From assembly GCA_937998355.1 (NCBI GenBank), contig CALLDI010000005.1, positions 23,039-87,038 of the forward strand: DNA of 64,000 nucleotides. The letters are read 5' to 3'. Below, piece by piece: positions 23,801 through 32,344 of the stretch; positions within the stretch are counted from its first letter, which is position 1; every line of letters starts with the position of its first letter. Below the pieces are notes generated by a model that ran no database searches, had not been told where the DNA came from, and worked only from the letters and a program-made list of their open reading frames with translations. The position numbers and the translations under genes are program-made. This stretch comes from an uncultured Eggerthella sp. (GTDB lineage: Bacteria; Actinomycetota; Coriobacteriia; Coriobacteriales; Eggerthellaceae).

Positions 23801-24564
23801 ATGGAGACCAACGAATCGATTCTTACGCGCAGCATCGTCGGCTTGGACGAACGAAAGGTTCTCGGCAAGATGAGCAGCCTTCGTGTCGATTATGATACGC
23901 AGGCAGTCAGCCACTACATCGTCCTGAACGCTTCGACGAACAACGCTATCGCGCTTCCTTTCGAAAATGCCATCGAACGGGCGATACCTTCATCACGGTC
24001 CAGTCCTACGGCTCTTTCGTCGACGCTAACTCTCCTGCCGCGAAGGAACTCGTTTCCGACAGCAACAAGCTCATCGGCGTTGAAGTCTACTCCCGTACTG
24101 GTAACACGCTCGGCACGGTAGCTGGCTTCGATTTCGATCCCGTCTTCGGTGCCATCAAGTCGATCTCGCTTGAAAACGGCCAGGAATTCCAGTCCGAAGC
24201 ATTCTTGTTCTTCGCTCCTGACTTCGTCTTCGTCGACGACGGCAGCCAGTCCGCTGAAGACCTGCGTCAGTCCGCTGAAGATGCTCCTGCGAAGAAAGAA
24301 ACCGCAGCTGCTCCTGCCGCGGCTGCACCTGCTGCTGCTCCTGCAGCCGCAACTCCTGCTGAAGCTCCCGCAGCGAATGCAGACGGTCTTTCCAATGAAG
24401 ACGCGCTGCTCGTCGATTTCCTCATCGGCAAGGTTCTGAACGACGATGTCACCAATTCGGACGACACGTTCGCACTGCCCAAGGGCACCGAGATCACGCG
24501 CGAGATCGCACTCGATGCGAAGAAGCACGACGCGCTCTTGCTGCTCACCATGAGCGTCGACTAG
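23801..24564 (+). pseudogene. PRC-barrel domain protein split by a one-base frameshift
   Basis: The first frame reads METNESILTRSIVGL up to PFENAIER (about 23980). The same protein then continues in the next frame as GDTFITVQSYGSFVDA and runs to 24564. Two beta-barrel-like repeats of PRC type are apparent (SIVGLDERKVLGKM and KLIGVEVYSRTGNTLG), followed by an Ala/Pro linker and a C-terminal segment EDALLVDFLIGKVLND. Restoring one G in the GGG run at 23979-23981 would give AIERGDTFI in one frame. This could be a real contraction, programmed slippage or a sequencing error. The 119-residue frame starting at 24205 is only the tail. Confidence 0.85.
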
Positions 24565-24620
24565 TTCGCAAGATCGGAATCGTTGCAGCATCCCGGTCGG
24601 GATGGCACGTAATAAAAACC

Positions 24621-24656
24621 ATGAAGCGGCGTGCCTTGGGCGCGCCGCTTTTATTT
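24621..24656 (+). terminator. Rho-independent terminator after the PRC-barrel gene
   Basis: AAGCGGCG pairs with CGCCGCTT around an eleven-base loop and is followed by TTATTT. Confidence 0.75.
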
Positions 24657-24714
24657 GAGACAGACCGAACTCCCAGCGCGTCGCTCGCAACGCGCTTCTC
24701 CGAAAGGACCCGTT

Positions 24715-25158
24715 ATGGATTACCAAACCCTGCAAGACGAGATCAAAGCCGCGATGAAAGCGCATGACAATCATCGCCGCGACATCTTGCGCCAGGTTCA
24801 CACCGAACTGAAGGCCATCGAAGTGAACGAACGCCGCGAGATCGCGGAGGCCGATGTCGATGCGATGCTCAAGCGCGTCATCAAGCAGACCAAGGAAACG
24901 CTGGATGGCTCGATCAAAGCAGGCAATAACCAAGAACGCACCGACACGCTCACCGAGCAGGTCGCGATCCTGGAAGGCTATCTGCCCAAACAGGTCGAAG
25001 GCGATGAATTGATGGCGCTCATCGATGAAGTGGTCAACGAGACCGGCGCATCGACCAAGAAGGACATGGGCAAGGTGATGGGCGCGCTCACCCAACGTAC
25101 CGGCGGAAACTTCGACAAGGCAGCCGCTGCAGCCGAACTGAACAAACGCCTCAGCTAA
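24715..25158 (+). CDS. yqeY: GatB/YqeY domain protein
   Basis: This 147-residue helical protein matches the YqeY family: LQDEIKAAMKAHDNHRRDILRQV at the N-terminus, RREIAEADVDAMLKRVIKQ and VAILEGYLPKQ, ending in a small tail-domain segment KKDMGKVMGALTQRTGGNFD. The tail domain resembles that of GatB amidotransferase subunits and is thought to bind tRNA. ATG 24715 follows GAAAGGACCC. It lies between two terminators and appears monocistronic. Confidence 0.9.
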   Translation: MDYQTLQDEIKAAMKAHDNHRRDILRQVHTELKAIEVNERREIAEADVDAMLKRVIKQTKETLDGSIKAGNNQERTDTLTEQVAILEGYLPKQVEGDELMALIDEVVNETGASTKKDMGKVMGALTQRTGGNFDKAAAAAELNKRLS

Positions 25159-25189
25159 ACGCGACAGCAGACGCTAACCGATGCGATAA

Positions 25190-25222
25190 GAAAGGCCACG
25201 TGATATGCGTGGCCTTTTTCGT
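25190..25222 (+). terminator. Rho-independent terminator after yqeY
   Basis: AAAGGCCACG and CGTGGCCTTT form a near-perfect stem around TGATATG, followed by TTTCGTTTT. Confidence 0.8.
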
Positions 25223-25247
25223 TTTGGAATCACTCATCATCGTAGTA

Positions 25248-26390
25248 TCAAAGACCCGGGAACGCTTCGCTCTCGCACGCACGGACCATCTGGATGTATT
25301 CCTCGGTCGTGAATTCGCGGCTGCTCACTTTGCCAACAGCATCGATGATCGCCTCGTCGTTCGGGATCGAACCGAGTTCCGCTAGCGTGGTCGGCAGACC
25401 ACCCGAACGCAGCACCGCCATGGCTCGATCGAACGCATGACGAACTGCGTCCTCGACCGGAAAATCCGCAGGCGCATCCATCACGTTGATGGCAAAATCG
25501 CGCACTTCATCGGGATGATGGCGTGCCGCGAAGACCAGCCAGCGAGGGAAGATCATCGCGAGATTCTGACGATACACCGTTCCCATGGAAAAACGCAGCA
25601 GACCTGCAGCGGAGAAGATGCTGTAGGTCCAGTTGCCCTCCATCTCCAGACCGAGCAAGCCGCTCGTCTCGAGGAAGCTCGCCCACAGCATGGTGGTGCG
25701 CGCATCGTAATTTTCAGGGTCAGCCAATAAAACCTCATATGCTTCGAGCACCGAGCGAAGCGATGCTGCCGTGAAACGACGAGAGATGATATTCTGGTCG
25801 GCAAAATAACGATACCCTGTCTGCGCGAGCATCACCATCGTCGAATAAGCGGTATTGCGAGCATCGAGCGAGAACGTGAATGGCGGATAGAGCAGCGCGT
25901 AGTTCGCATAGACTCCGTGGATGCCGCCCTGATACCCCATGATGTCGCTCACGCCATTCGCCTCAGAGCCGGTCGAAGGGTAGGTGGGCACGAGCACGAG
26001 CGTGAGTTTTTCGTCGTTCGATTGCTCGAGCTTTCCAAGTAGATGATCGTCATAGTTATCGTGCACCGCGCAAAAGGCGATCGCCTTCGCGGTGTCCATC
26101 GCCGATGCGCCGCCTAACCCCATCACCACTTCGGCACTGCTCGATCGCGCAAGCTCGGTTCCTTCAGCGATTCGTTCATACGTGCACTGCGAAATGCCAT
26201 CGAAGTCGATGAGCGTCGCACCTGCAGCCTCGAGAATGCGCGCGACCGTATCGAACGTGCCATTCTCTTTCGCAGAGGCGGACCCGCTCACCACCAGGAC
26301 GCGCTTACCATGCGAGACGGCAGCGAGCGTCTCAAGGGCCGCATCGCCACAAACCGCCTTCACTGGTTCATGAAAGCTGAAACTAGTCAT
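25248..26390 (-). CDS. Iron-ADH superfamily protein lacking the metal ligands
   Basis: Overall similarity is to YqhD-like iron-containing alcohol dehydrogenases: GKRVLVVSGS, the nucleotide loop GLGGASAMDTAKAIA, VPTYPSTGSEAN and LADPENYDARTTMLWAS. The four metal-binding positions appear substituted. Aligned by eye with YqhD, Asp194 is Val186, His198 is Gln190, His267 is Ala261 and His281 is Tyr273. A dehydrogenase using Fe or Zn is therefore unlikely; a nucleotide-binding non-catalytic role or metal-free chemistry is possible. It is the last gene of a six-gene leftward operon and overlaps the aldo/keto reductase upstream by eight bases. Confidence 0.78.
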   Translation of the reverse strand: MTSFSFHEPVKAVCGDAALETLAAVSHGKRVLVVSGSASAKENGTFDTVARILEAAGATLIDFDGISQCTYERIAEGTELARSSSAEVVMGLGGASAMDTAKAIAFCAVHDNYDDHLLGKLEQSNDEKLTLVLVPTYPSTGSEANGVSDIMGYQGGIHGVYANYALLYPPFTFSLDARNTAYSTMVMLAQTGYRYFADQNIISRRFTAASLRSVLEAYEVLLADPENYDARTTMLWASFLETSGLLGLEMEGNWTYSIFSAAGLLRFSMGTVYRQNLAMIFPRWLVFAARHHPDEVRDFAINVMDAPADFPVEDAVRHAFDRAMAVLRSGGLPTTLAELGSIPNDEAIIDAVGKVSSREFTTEEYIQMVRACESEAFPGL

Positions 26391-27393
26391 CGGTCTTCTC
26401 CTTCACCACGGTGCCGCCATATACTTCCAGATCGCCCATCAACGCAAGAGCAGAATCGATATGAGCGATCTCGCTCTGAGTGAGGACCACGTCCGCCGCG
26501 CCCAGATTCTCTTCGAGTCGCGCTGGCTTGCGCGTACCCGGGATCGGAACGATGAACGGCTCTTTTGCGAGCATCCACGCGAGCGAGATCTGCGCCACGG
26601 TGGCATCATGCGTCCGGGCAAGATCCTCGAGCATCAGAAGGAGCTTATCATTCCTCTTGAGAGCTTCCTCGGAAAACTGCGGCATCTCAACGCGATAGTC
26701 CTCCCCGTTCTTTTCGAACGCGCTGTGGTCGCGATACTTTCCCGACAAGAAACCATTCGCGAGCGGACTGAACGCCATGTAACCGATTCCCAGCTCGGAG
26801 CACACCTTGAAGAGCGGCTCATACCAACGCGCCATCATGGAATAACGATTCTGGATCGCCGTGACGGGACAGATCGCATGCGCGCGACGGATCGTCTCCT
26901 CATCTACCTCGGAAAGACCCCATCCAAGGATCTTGCCTTCTTTGATCAGGTCGGACATCACATCGGCCACCTCTTCAACAGGAACACGCGGATCCTGCCT
27001 ATGCTGCAAATAGATATCGATGTGGTCGGTTCTCAGGCGCTTGAGCGATCCTTCGACCGACTTGCGGATGATCTCGGGGCGCGAGTCGGCGAACACTGAG
27101 TGATTGATCTGCCCGTCGTCCCAATCGAACGACAGCCCGAACTTCGTGGAGATGCGCACCTTGTCGCGGTAGGGCGCGAGCGCCTCTCCCACCAACTCCT
27201 CGTTCTCATGAGGATCCTGTTGCGTTCCGTAGCACTCCGCCGTATCGAAGAGCGTGCATCCAAGGTCGACCGCATCAGCCAACAGCTCACGCATCTCTTT
27301 CTTGTCGGCTGGCTTACCATATGCATGACTCATCCCCATGCAACCGAGACCGATGTCGGAAACCTCGATAGCTCCAAGCTTTCTATATCTCAT
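26383..27393 (-). CDS. Aldo/keto reductase
   Basis: This 336-residue single-domain AKR shows MRYRKLGAIEVSDIGLGCMGM at the N-terminus, catalytic Asp and Tyr in LFDTAECYG, Lys in RISTKFG and His in IYLQHRQD, with cofactor-binding PIPGTRKPARLEENL near the C-terminus. It resembles AKRs of the YajO/AKR13 type that reduce diverse carbonyls with NADPH. It overlaps the preceding hydrolase gene by 11 bases and the iron-ADH gene by eight, indicating a tight operon. Confidence 0.92.
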   Translation of the reverse strand: MRYRKLGAIEVSDIGLGCMGMSHAYGKPADKKEMRELLADAVDLGCTLFDTAECYGTQQDPHENEELVGEALAPYRDKVRISTKFGLSFDWDDGQINHSVFADSRPEIIRKSVEGSLKRLRTDHIDIYLQHRQDPRVPVEEVADVMSDLIKEGKILGWGLSEVDEETIRRAHAICPVTAIQNRYSMMARWYEPLFKVCSELGIGYMAFSPLANGFLSGKYRDHSAFEKNGEDYRVEMPQFSEEALKRNDKLLLMLEDLARTHDATVAQISLAWMLAKEPFIVPIPGTRKPARLEENLGAADVVLTQSEIAHIDSALALMGDLEVYGGTVVKEKTDD

Positions 27394-28339
27394 TCTTCAC
27401 TCCTTCTTGCGCCTGCCAAAATGCGATCGCGTCTTCGATCCACCCCTGTGCAGGCGTATCTTGCCCGATCCCGAATCCATGACGAAGCCCTTCGAACACC
27501 CGAAACTCGGTCGGTATTCCGTAACGACGCGTGAGCTCCGAGAGGCGCGCCTGCATGATGCGCCAATTCGCGATGCCGTCGTTGGTGCCTACACAAGCGA
27601 AGGTCGGTGCGTCGAATGGTGAGACCGCAGAATACCCGGTGTATTGCATGATCACTGCGCTCGCTTGCGGCAGATCGCTTCTTCCTGTCAGTTCATGCAG
27701 ATACCGCTCGTTGCCGAGCACGGCAGCCATACGCGCTCCGGCCGACCCTCCCCATAACGAGTAGTCGTTCATGTTCACCCCTAATGAAGCGGCATGATCA
27801 TACAAGAAGACGAGCGCACGAGCGAGATCTTCATAAGGTCGTTCGGGTCGATAGATCAAAGCGAATGCGTTGTACCCCAGATCGCTGATCTTCATCGCAT
27901 GAGGCAAACTGTCCTGGAGCGCAGCAACATACATGAACCCGCCGCCTGCATTCACTACAGCAGTAGGTGCATTCTTCACGCCGCGAAAGAAGAACAACCC
28001 GGTATCGCGTTTCGAAGGATCGCGCGCGATCTCTTCTTGATCGTAGATCGAATAGAAGATCGTGCATCCTTGATCCGCGTCCGTCTTGAGCCGGTCGATC
28101 GCACGCGCGAAAACTGCGCTCTTCAGATTCGAATACCAGATGAACGTATTCCCGCGCGCAAGGTCTTCCAGCGTCGAAGAGAGGCTGGGCATACGATCGA
28201 CCGGGAAGAGCAATCGACCGAAATCGTCGAATTCGGGCATCCCGACTATCTCGCCAACGGATGTTCCCGCATCGATCCTGCGAGCAAGATCGATTATTCG
28301 ACTAGAGCGTTTGGGCGAGCTTCCGAGCTTCACGTGCAT
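27383..28339 (-). CDS. Alpha/beta hydrolase, esterase-like
   Basis: The fold is marked by an oxyanion segment NAGGGFMYV (about 140), nucleophile elbow WGGSAGARMA (about 195), Asp in VGTNDGIAN and His in GLRHGFG near the C-terminus. This arrangement fits carboxylesterase or acetyl-esterase type enzymes. The long N-terminal part (FGRLLFPVDR, FYSIYDQEE) is typical of a subfamily in gut anaerobes often placed with reductases. The start at 28339 keeps that conserved region; 28369 is also possible. Either start overlaps the flavodoxin-like gene upstream. Confidence 0.82.
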   Translation of the reverse strand: MHVKLGSSPKRSSRIIDLARRIDAGTSVGEIVGMPEFDDFGRLLFPVDRMPSLSSTLEDLARGNTFIWYSNLKSAVFARAIDRLKTDADQGCTIFYSIYDQEEIARDPSKRDTGLFFFRGVKNAPTAVVNAGGGFMYVAALQDSLPHAMKISDLGYNAFALIYRPERPYEDLARALVFLYDHAASLGVNMNDYSLWGGSAGARMAAVLGNERYLHELTGRSDLPQASAVIMQYTGYSAVSPFDAPTFACVGTNDGIANWRIMQARLSELTRRYGIPTEFRVFEGLRHGFGIGQDTPAQGWIEDAIAFWQAQEGVKNEI

Positions 28340-28757
28340 TGGTCGCCATCCCCATGTACTCAGCCCCATAGAGACCAGCGAATCGGCTCATCGTATAGTT
28401 ACCACGCTCGAGCATCTCTTGCGTCGGAGCCGCTCCCTGGAACAAGAAGTAGATCTTCTTGCCTGCGAAACCGCCTTCGGGCACCGGGCCATAGCAACGA
28501 TCGAGCAGGTTGCGCAACATGCCCGAAAGATCATGCCAATAAACGGGCGATCCGAATACCAACACGTCAGCGGCATTCATCCGCGCCAACACATCCTCGA
28601 ATTGGTCGTCATCGAAATGCTGGCCGTAGTCGTACACTTTCATATCGCCGAGCTGCACGACATCATACGCATGGCCATCGAGCAGCATCGAAGCCAATTG
28701 CGCCGTGTTTCCTTCATGTTCGGCGCTTCCATTGATGAATAGTATGGACATCTTCAT
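28302..28757 (-). CDS. Flavodoxin-family NAD(P)H-dependent FMN reductase
   Basis: This 151-residue flavodoxin-like fold begins SILFINGSAEHEGNTAQLA, the FMN-phosphate loop, and continues with FGSPVYWHDLSGMLRNLLDR, as in iron-sulfur-flavoprotein and FMN-reductase families. It probably passes electrons from NAD(P)H through FMN to a partner in the same operon. It lies six bases after the aldo/keto reductase at 28764 and overlaps the hydrolase downstream. Confidence 0.87.
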   Translation of the reverse strand: MKMSILFINGSAEHEGNTAQLASMLLDGHAYDVVQLGDMKVYDYGQHFDDDQFEDVLARMNAADVLVFGSPVYWHDLSGMLRNLLDRCYGPVPEGGFAGKKIYFLFQGAAPTQEMLERGNYTMSRFAGLYGAEYMGMATNAREARKLAQTL

Positions 28758-28763
28758 CCTCTC

Positions 28764-29615
28764 CTAGTTCTTACCCATATCCGCGAGATATTGCACGGTC
28801 TTCGGGTCGTAGTGGCTGAAGAACTGACTCTTCTCTTCGTTCAAAGCACGGATCGCATCCATGTCGGTCTCATCCAGCGCGAAGTCGAACACATCGATGT
28901 TCTGCTCCATGCGCTCGATGTGGGTCGATTTCGGGATGACGACCACGCCGGATTGAATGAGGAAACGCAAAGCCACCTGCGCAGATGACTTGCCGTGCTT
29001 AGCCCCGATAGCGACCAGCACCGGATTCGAGAACAGGTCGTTACGTCCCTCCGCGAACGGCGCCCATGCCTCATGCACGACGTGGTATTCTTCCATGACC
29101 TTATGGTCTTCCTCACGTTGCATGAACACATGCGTTTCGATCTGATCGACCATGGGCGGGATCTTCGCGAAGTTGCACAGATCGACCAGACGGTCGGGAT
29201 AGAAGTTCGACACGCCGATCGCACGCAGCTTGCCCGCTTCATAAGCGCGCTCCATCGCTCGATACGTTCCGTAGTAATCGCTGATGGGCTGATGGATCAA
29301 CATCAGATCGATGTAATCGGTGCCCAGCTTCTTGAGCGATTCGTCGATCGAAGCGGCCGCCTTCTCTTCGCCTGCATTCGAGATCCACACCTTCGAGGTG
29401 ATGAACAGCTCTTCGCGGGGAACATCGCTCTTCGCGATCGCAGCACCCACGCCTTCTTCGTTGCCGTATGCCTGCGCGGTGTCGATCAGGCGATAACCTA
29501 CGGAAAGCGCGTCGCCTACGCAGCGCGCCGTCTCCTCGTTCGAAACCTGGAAGACACCGTATCCCAGCATCGGCATCTTCACACCATTAGCGAGCGTTAC
29601 ATATTCCATCTTCAT
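28764..29615 (-). CDS. Aldo/keto reductase, 2,5-diketogluconate reductase type
   Basis: This 283-residue AKR5-like enzyme has LANGVKMPMLGYG, catalytic Asp and Tyr in LIDTAQAYGNEEGVG, Lys in LFITSKVW and His in LMLIHQP, plus the cofactor loop VVIPKSTHIERMEQN. The family reduces small ketones, aldehydes and keto-acids with NADPH. It is the second gene of the operon that starts at 30679 and is the second AKR of the same operon, of a different subfamily from the gene at 26383. Confidence 0.92.
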   Translation of the reverse strand: MKMEYVTLANGVKMPMLGYGVFQVSNEETARCVGDALSVGYRLIDTAQAYGNEEGVGAAIAKSDVPREELFITSKVWISNAGEEKAAASIDESLKKLGTDYIDLMLIHQPISDYYGTYRAMERAYEAGKLRAIGVSNFYPDRLVDLCNFAKIPPMVDQIETHVFMQREEDHKVMEEYHVVHEAWAPFAEGRNDLFSNPVLVAIGAKHGKSSAQVALRFLIQSGVVVIPKSTHIERMEQNIDVFDFALDETDMDAIRALNEEKSQFFSHYDPKTVQYLADMGKN

Positions 29616-29656
29616 TCACTCCTTCTTGAGCGTTCGTTCTCTGTTCTTGTTACGGC

Positions 29657-30679
29657 TTAAAGATTCTCGTCGAAGAACGCGACGAGCTTCGCCACTGCCT
29701 GATCGACATACTCGGGCTTCCAGTACGTCTCGATATGCTGAGCGCCTTCGATCTCGAAGAGTTCCTTCTTCGGCGCGCCGGTCGCTTTCGAGAACACATC
29801 GACCGTCATATAGAACGTGTCAGCTTCCTTGCCTGCCATCATCAACAGCGGGACCGAGATGAGATGCGCCTCTGCTGCTGCATCGAACGCCGCGAGCTCG
29901 ATCAGGCTTGAAACGGTATAAGAGAAGCTTGAGCCTGGATGCGCATGGGTCTTGCCGTAATAGTAATAACCATCGCGATAGAGCGGGAAGGGGAGCTTGT
30001 CAGCTTCTTCAGGGGTGAGAGTCTCGCACATGTTCGGGGTGTAGAGGACCTCCCCGCCCTCGGCTTCCTGCTGTCGAGCAGCTGCTGCTTGCTCTAAGCG
30101 TTCGACGATGGAATCGGTTTGACTCGCACGAAAGCCGTCGCGGCGAACGATGCCTGAATTGAAAAGAGAGAGCGTAGCGACCGCCCTGAAGCGCTTGTCG
30201 GTCTGCGCAGCTGCAGCAGTATAGCCACCGCCACCGCAAATGCCAAGAACGCCAAGACGCGTCGGATCGACGCCTGGATACGCCGAAAGGATATCGGCAG
30301 CACGATGAATATCTTCGACACGATTCGCAGGAATATCGGTATTGCGCGGCTCACCCGAGCTTTCACCCTGATACGATGCGTCGAATGCGAGCGTGATGTA
30401 GCCTGCATTGGCAAGACGCTGCGCATATAAGCCCGCGACCTGCTCTTTCACGCCGCCATTTGGATGCGCTACCACTGCAGCAGGATAGCTCTTCGCTGCA
30501 TCGTAATTCGCAGGAGTGTACACATTAGCTGCAACGGTGATATCGCGCAGCGGGTAACTGATCGCATGGATATTGACCGCACCCTCTGCGTTCTCGGTGA
30601 GCGCTCCTTCGTATACCAGGCCGAATGGGTTACCGTTGAAGGGCGTGAATTCTCTTGCGCTGAATAGTTCCTTCGTCAT
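29657..30679 (-). CDS. Dienelactone-hydrolase-like alpha/beta hydrolase
   Basis: The 340-residue enzyme has VVAHPNGGVKEQVAGLYAQRL, FDASYQGESSGEPRN, the nucleophile region VLGICGGGGYTAAAA with Cys in the usual Ser position, Asp near AGKEADTF and His in EGAQHIETY. It is closely related to the interrupted hydrolase at 17268-18275 but retains its full C-terminus. It is the promoter-proximal gene of the leftward six-gene operon and is divergent from the LysR gene, which probably controls it. The substrate is unknown; xenobiotic or dietary ester or lactone turnover is plausible. Confidence 0.87.
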   Translation of the reverse strand: MTKELFSAREFTPFNGNPFGLVYEGALTENAEGAVNIHAISYPLRDITVAANVYTPANYDAAKSYPAAVVAHPNGGVKEQVAGLYAQRLANAGYITLAFDASYQGESSGEPRNTDIPANRVEDIHRAADILSAYPGVDPTRLGVLGICGGGGYTAAAAQTDKRFRAVATLSLFNSGIVRRDGFRASQTDSIVERLEQAAAARQQEAEGGEVLYTPNMCETLTPEEADKLPFPLYRDGYYYYGKTHAHPGSSFSYTVSSLIELAAFDAAAEAHLISVPLLMMAGKEADTFYMTVDVFSKATGAPKKELFEIEGAQHIETYWKPEYVDQAVAKLVAFFDENL

Positions 30680-30804
30680 GATCGTCTCTTTTCTCCTTGA
30701 GGTTCCTTTTTCCTTCAGTTCTTAGTTTGGAACCACCCCAAAGAGAAGTACAATGTTCATTGGTCAAGTTACCTTGCGTTGAACGCATAGTGAAAGGTCG
30801 AATC

Positions 30805-31665
30805 ATGGAGTTAGAGCAGTTGAGACAGCTTGATTCTGTTGCGTCAAATGGGACGCTCTCGCGCGCAGCTGAAGAGCTTCATCTCTCGCAATCCGCCCTT
30901 TCGCGCTCGATCCAAAAGCTCGAGGACGAACTCGGCGCTCAACTGTTCGATCGCACGAAGAATCGGATGCGCTTGAACGATGCGGGCGAACTCGCGCTTC
31001 GCCATGCGCGCATCGTGCTCTCGGAAGCAGCTCGCCTCGAAGAAGCCATGGCCGAACACGTGCGCAAACAATCGACGCTGCGCATCGGCACGTGCGCACC
31101 AGCTCCTCTGTGGCGCATGGTTCCCGCCATCGCAGAGAAAGACCCCGAGTTGTTGGTCGTTCCGAGGCTCGCGTCGCTCAACGATATCGAGTCCGATCTG
31201 CTCTCAGGGATCATCGACCTTGCGATCCTGCCTTATCGCATGGATCTACCGAACACCATCGCCATCCCCTTCATGGAGGAGCATCTGTACGCTGCGCTAC
31301 CCCCCGATCATCCGCTCGCGGGTCACGAGAAGATCGCTCTTGCCGACCTGGACGGCGAAACGTTCCTGCTCTACCAACGCGTCGGCTTTTGGCGCGAGAT
31401 CTGCGAGAGACACATGCCGCACGCGCACTACGTCGTGCAGGACGACTACCTCATCTTCAGCCAGCTTTCGCAGACTTCTCCCCTACCTGGATTCGTGACC
31501 GATGCCTCCGAGACCGAACGCTTCATGGGCGATCGCGTCATCGTTCCCATCACCGATGACGATGCGCATGCGCGCTATCACCTGACCGTACTGAAGAGCA
31601 CTGAAGGGCGCTGGGGCGAACTGATCGACTGGCTCGAAAAGCGCCTTGCAGCGCAGAACGGCTAA
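30805..31665 (+). CDS. LysR-family transcriptional regulator
   Basis: This 286-residue LysR protein starts MELEQLRQLDSVASNGTLSRAAEELHLSQSALSRSIQKLE, a classic winged HTH, and has a periplasmic-binding-like effector domain (about 90-280). ATG 30805 follows GAAAGG and matches the domain start; the 36-residue extension of the longer frame is not conserved. It is divergent from the reductase/hydrolase operon ending at 25248, its likely target. Confidence 0.92.
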   Translation: MELEQLRQLDSVASNGTLSRAAEELHLSQSALSRSIQKLEDELGAQLFDRTKNRMRLNDAGELALRHARIVLSEAARLEEAMAEHVRKQSTLRIGTCAPAPLWRMVPAIAEKDPELLVVPRLASLNDIESDLLSGIIDLAILPYRMDLPNTIAIPFMEEHLYAALPPDHPLAGHEKIALADLDGETFLLYQRVGFWREICERHMPHAHYVVQDDYLIFSQLSQTSPLPGFVTDASETERFMGDRVIVPITDDDAHARYHLTVLKSTEGRWGELIDWLEKRLAAQNG

Positions 31666-32132
31666 TCGAACGTCTTCAGGAAGAGCAAGCAATCGCGATC
31701 GGGATATTCATAAGGAAACGGCAGTTCATCAGCGGATATCTCACGAAATCCCGCCTTCTCATAGAATGCATGGCTGCGCGTTGCGACCCTCGGCGTATCG
31801 AGCACGACCGCGGTTATCCCTTCAGCACGACAGAACGCTTCGAGCTTTTCATAGAGCGAAAGGCCTACGCGTTTGCCGCGAAGCGATCCATCCACGAAGA
31901 ACTTCTTCAGCACACCCTCCTGCGAGCCCTTTCGCTGCAAGCCGATGCAGCCTACCACGCGACCTTCATCCAAGGCGACCCAAAATCCGCCGTCTGCGAA
32001 CGTCGTCTGAATGTCCGCAAGATCAGGCTGCTCGGCCAACGTGAAACCGAGGTCGTATTCGCCGTTCTGGATTCCCAGGACAAGATCGATCACTTCGTCA
32101 TGGAAGCGCTCTTCGTAATCGCATATCTCCAT
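31662..32132 (-). CDS. GNAT-family N-acetyltransferase
   Basis: This GNAT domain of about 156 residues has FWVALDEGRVVGCIGLQRKG, the acetyl-CoA loop FFVDGSLRGKRVGLSLYEKL (R-x-x-R-x-G-x version) and VLDTPRVATRSHAFYEKAGF. The substrate is not deducible. The start at 32132 (MEICDYEE) is favoured; an ATG at 32159 would add nine residues. Its 3' end overlaps the lysR stop by four bases, so the two genes converge with no terminator between. Confidence 0.87.
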   Translation of the reverse strand: MEICDYEERFHDEVIDLVLGIQNGEYDLGFTLAEQPDLADIQTTFADGGFWVALDEGRVVGCIGLQRKGSQEGVLKKFFVDGSLRGKRVGLSLYEKLEAFCRAEGITAVVLDTPRVATRSHAFYEKAGFREISADELPFPYEYPDRDCLLFLKTFD

Positions 32133-32344
32133 AGTCCGCTCCCGCTCGCTGCCTTTCATCGGGCTCGTTTCCGAATGCACTCATTGTATCGTCTTGCACT
32201 GTCGTGCCGAAGACCCCCTTATGCGCGAACAACGCTTACATCTTGATAGCGAAACCCTTCTGCGCTCCGCGCGCGTGCAAGTTCGTACTATGATTGAATC
32301 TTCCAAGATCATGCGCAAATCGCATCGGTAGAAAGGATCCGGGC

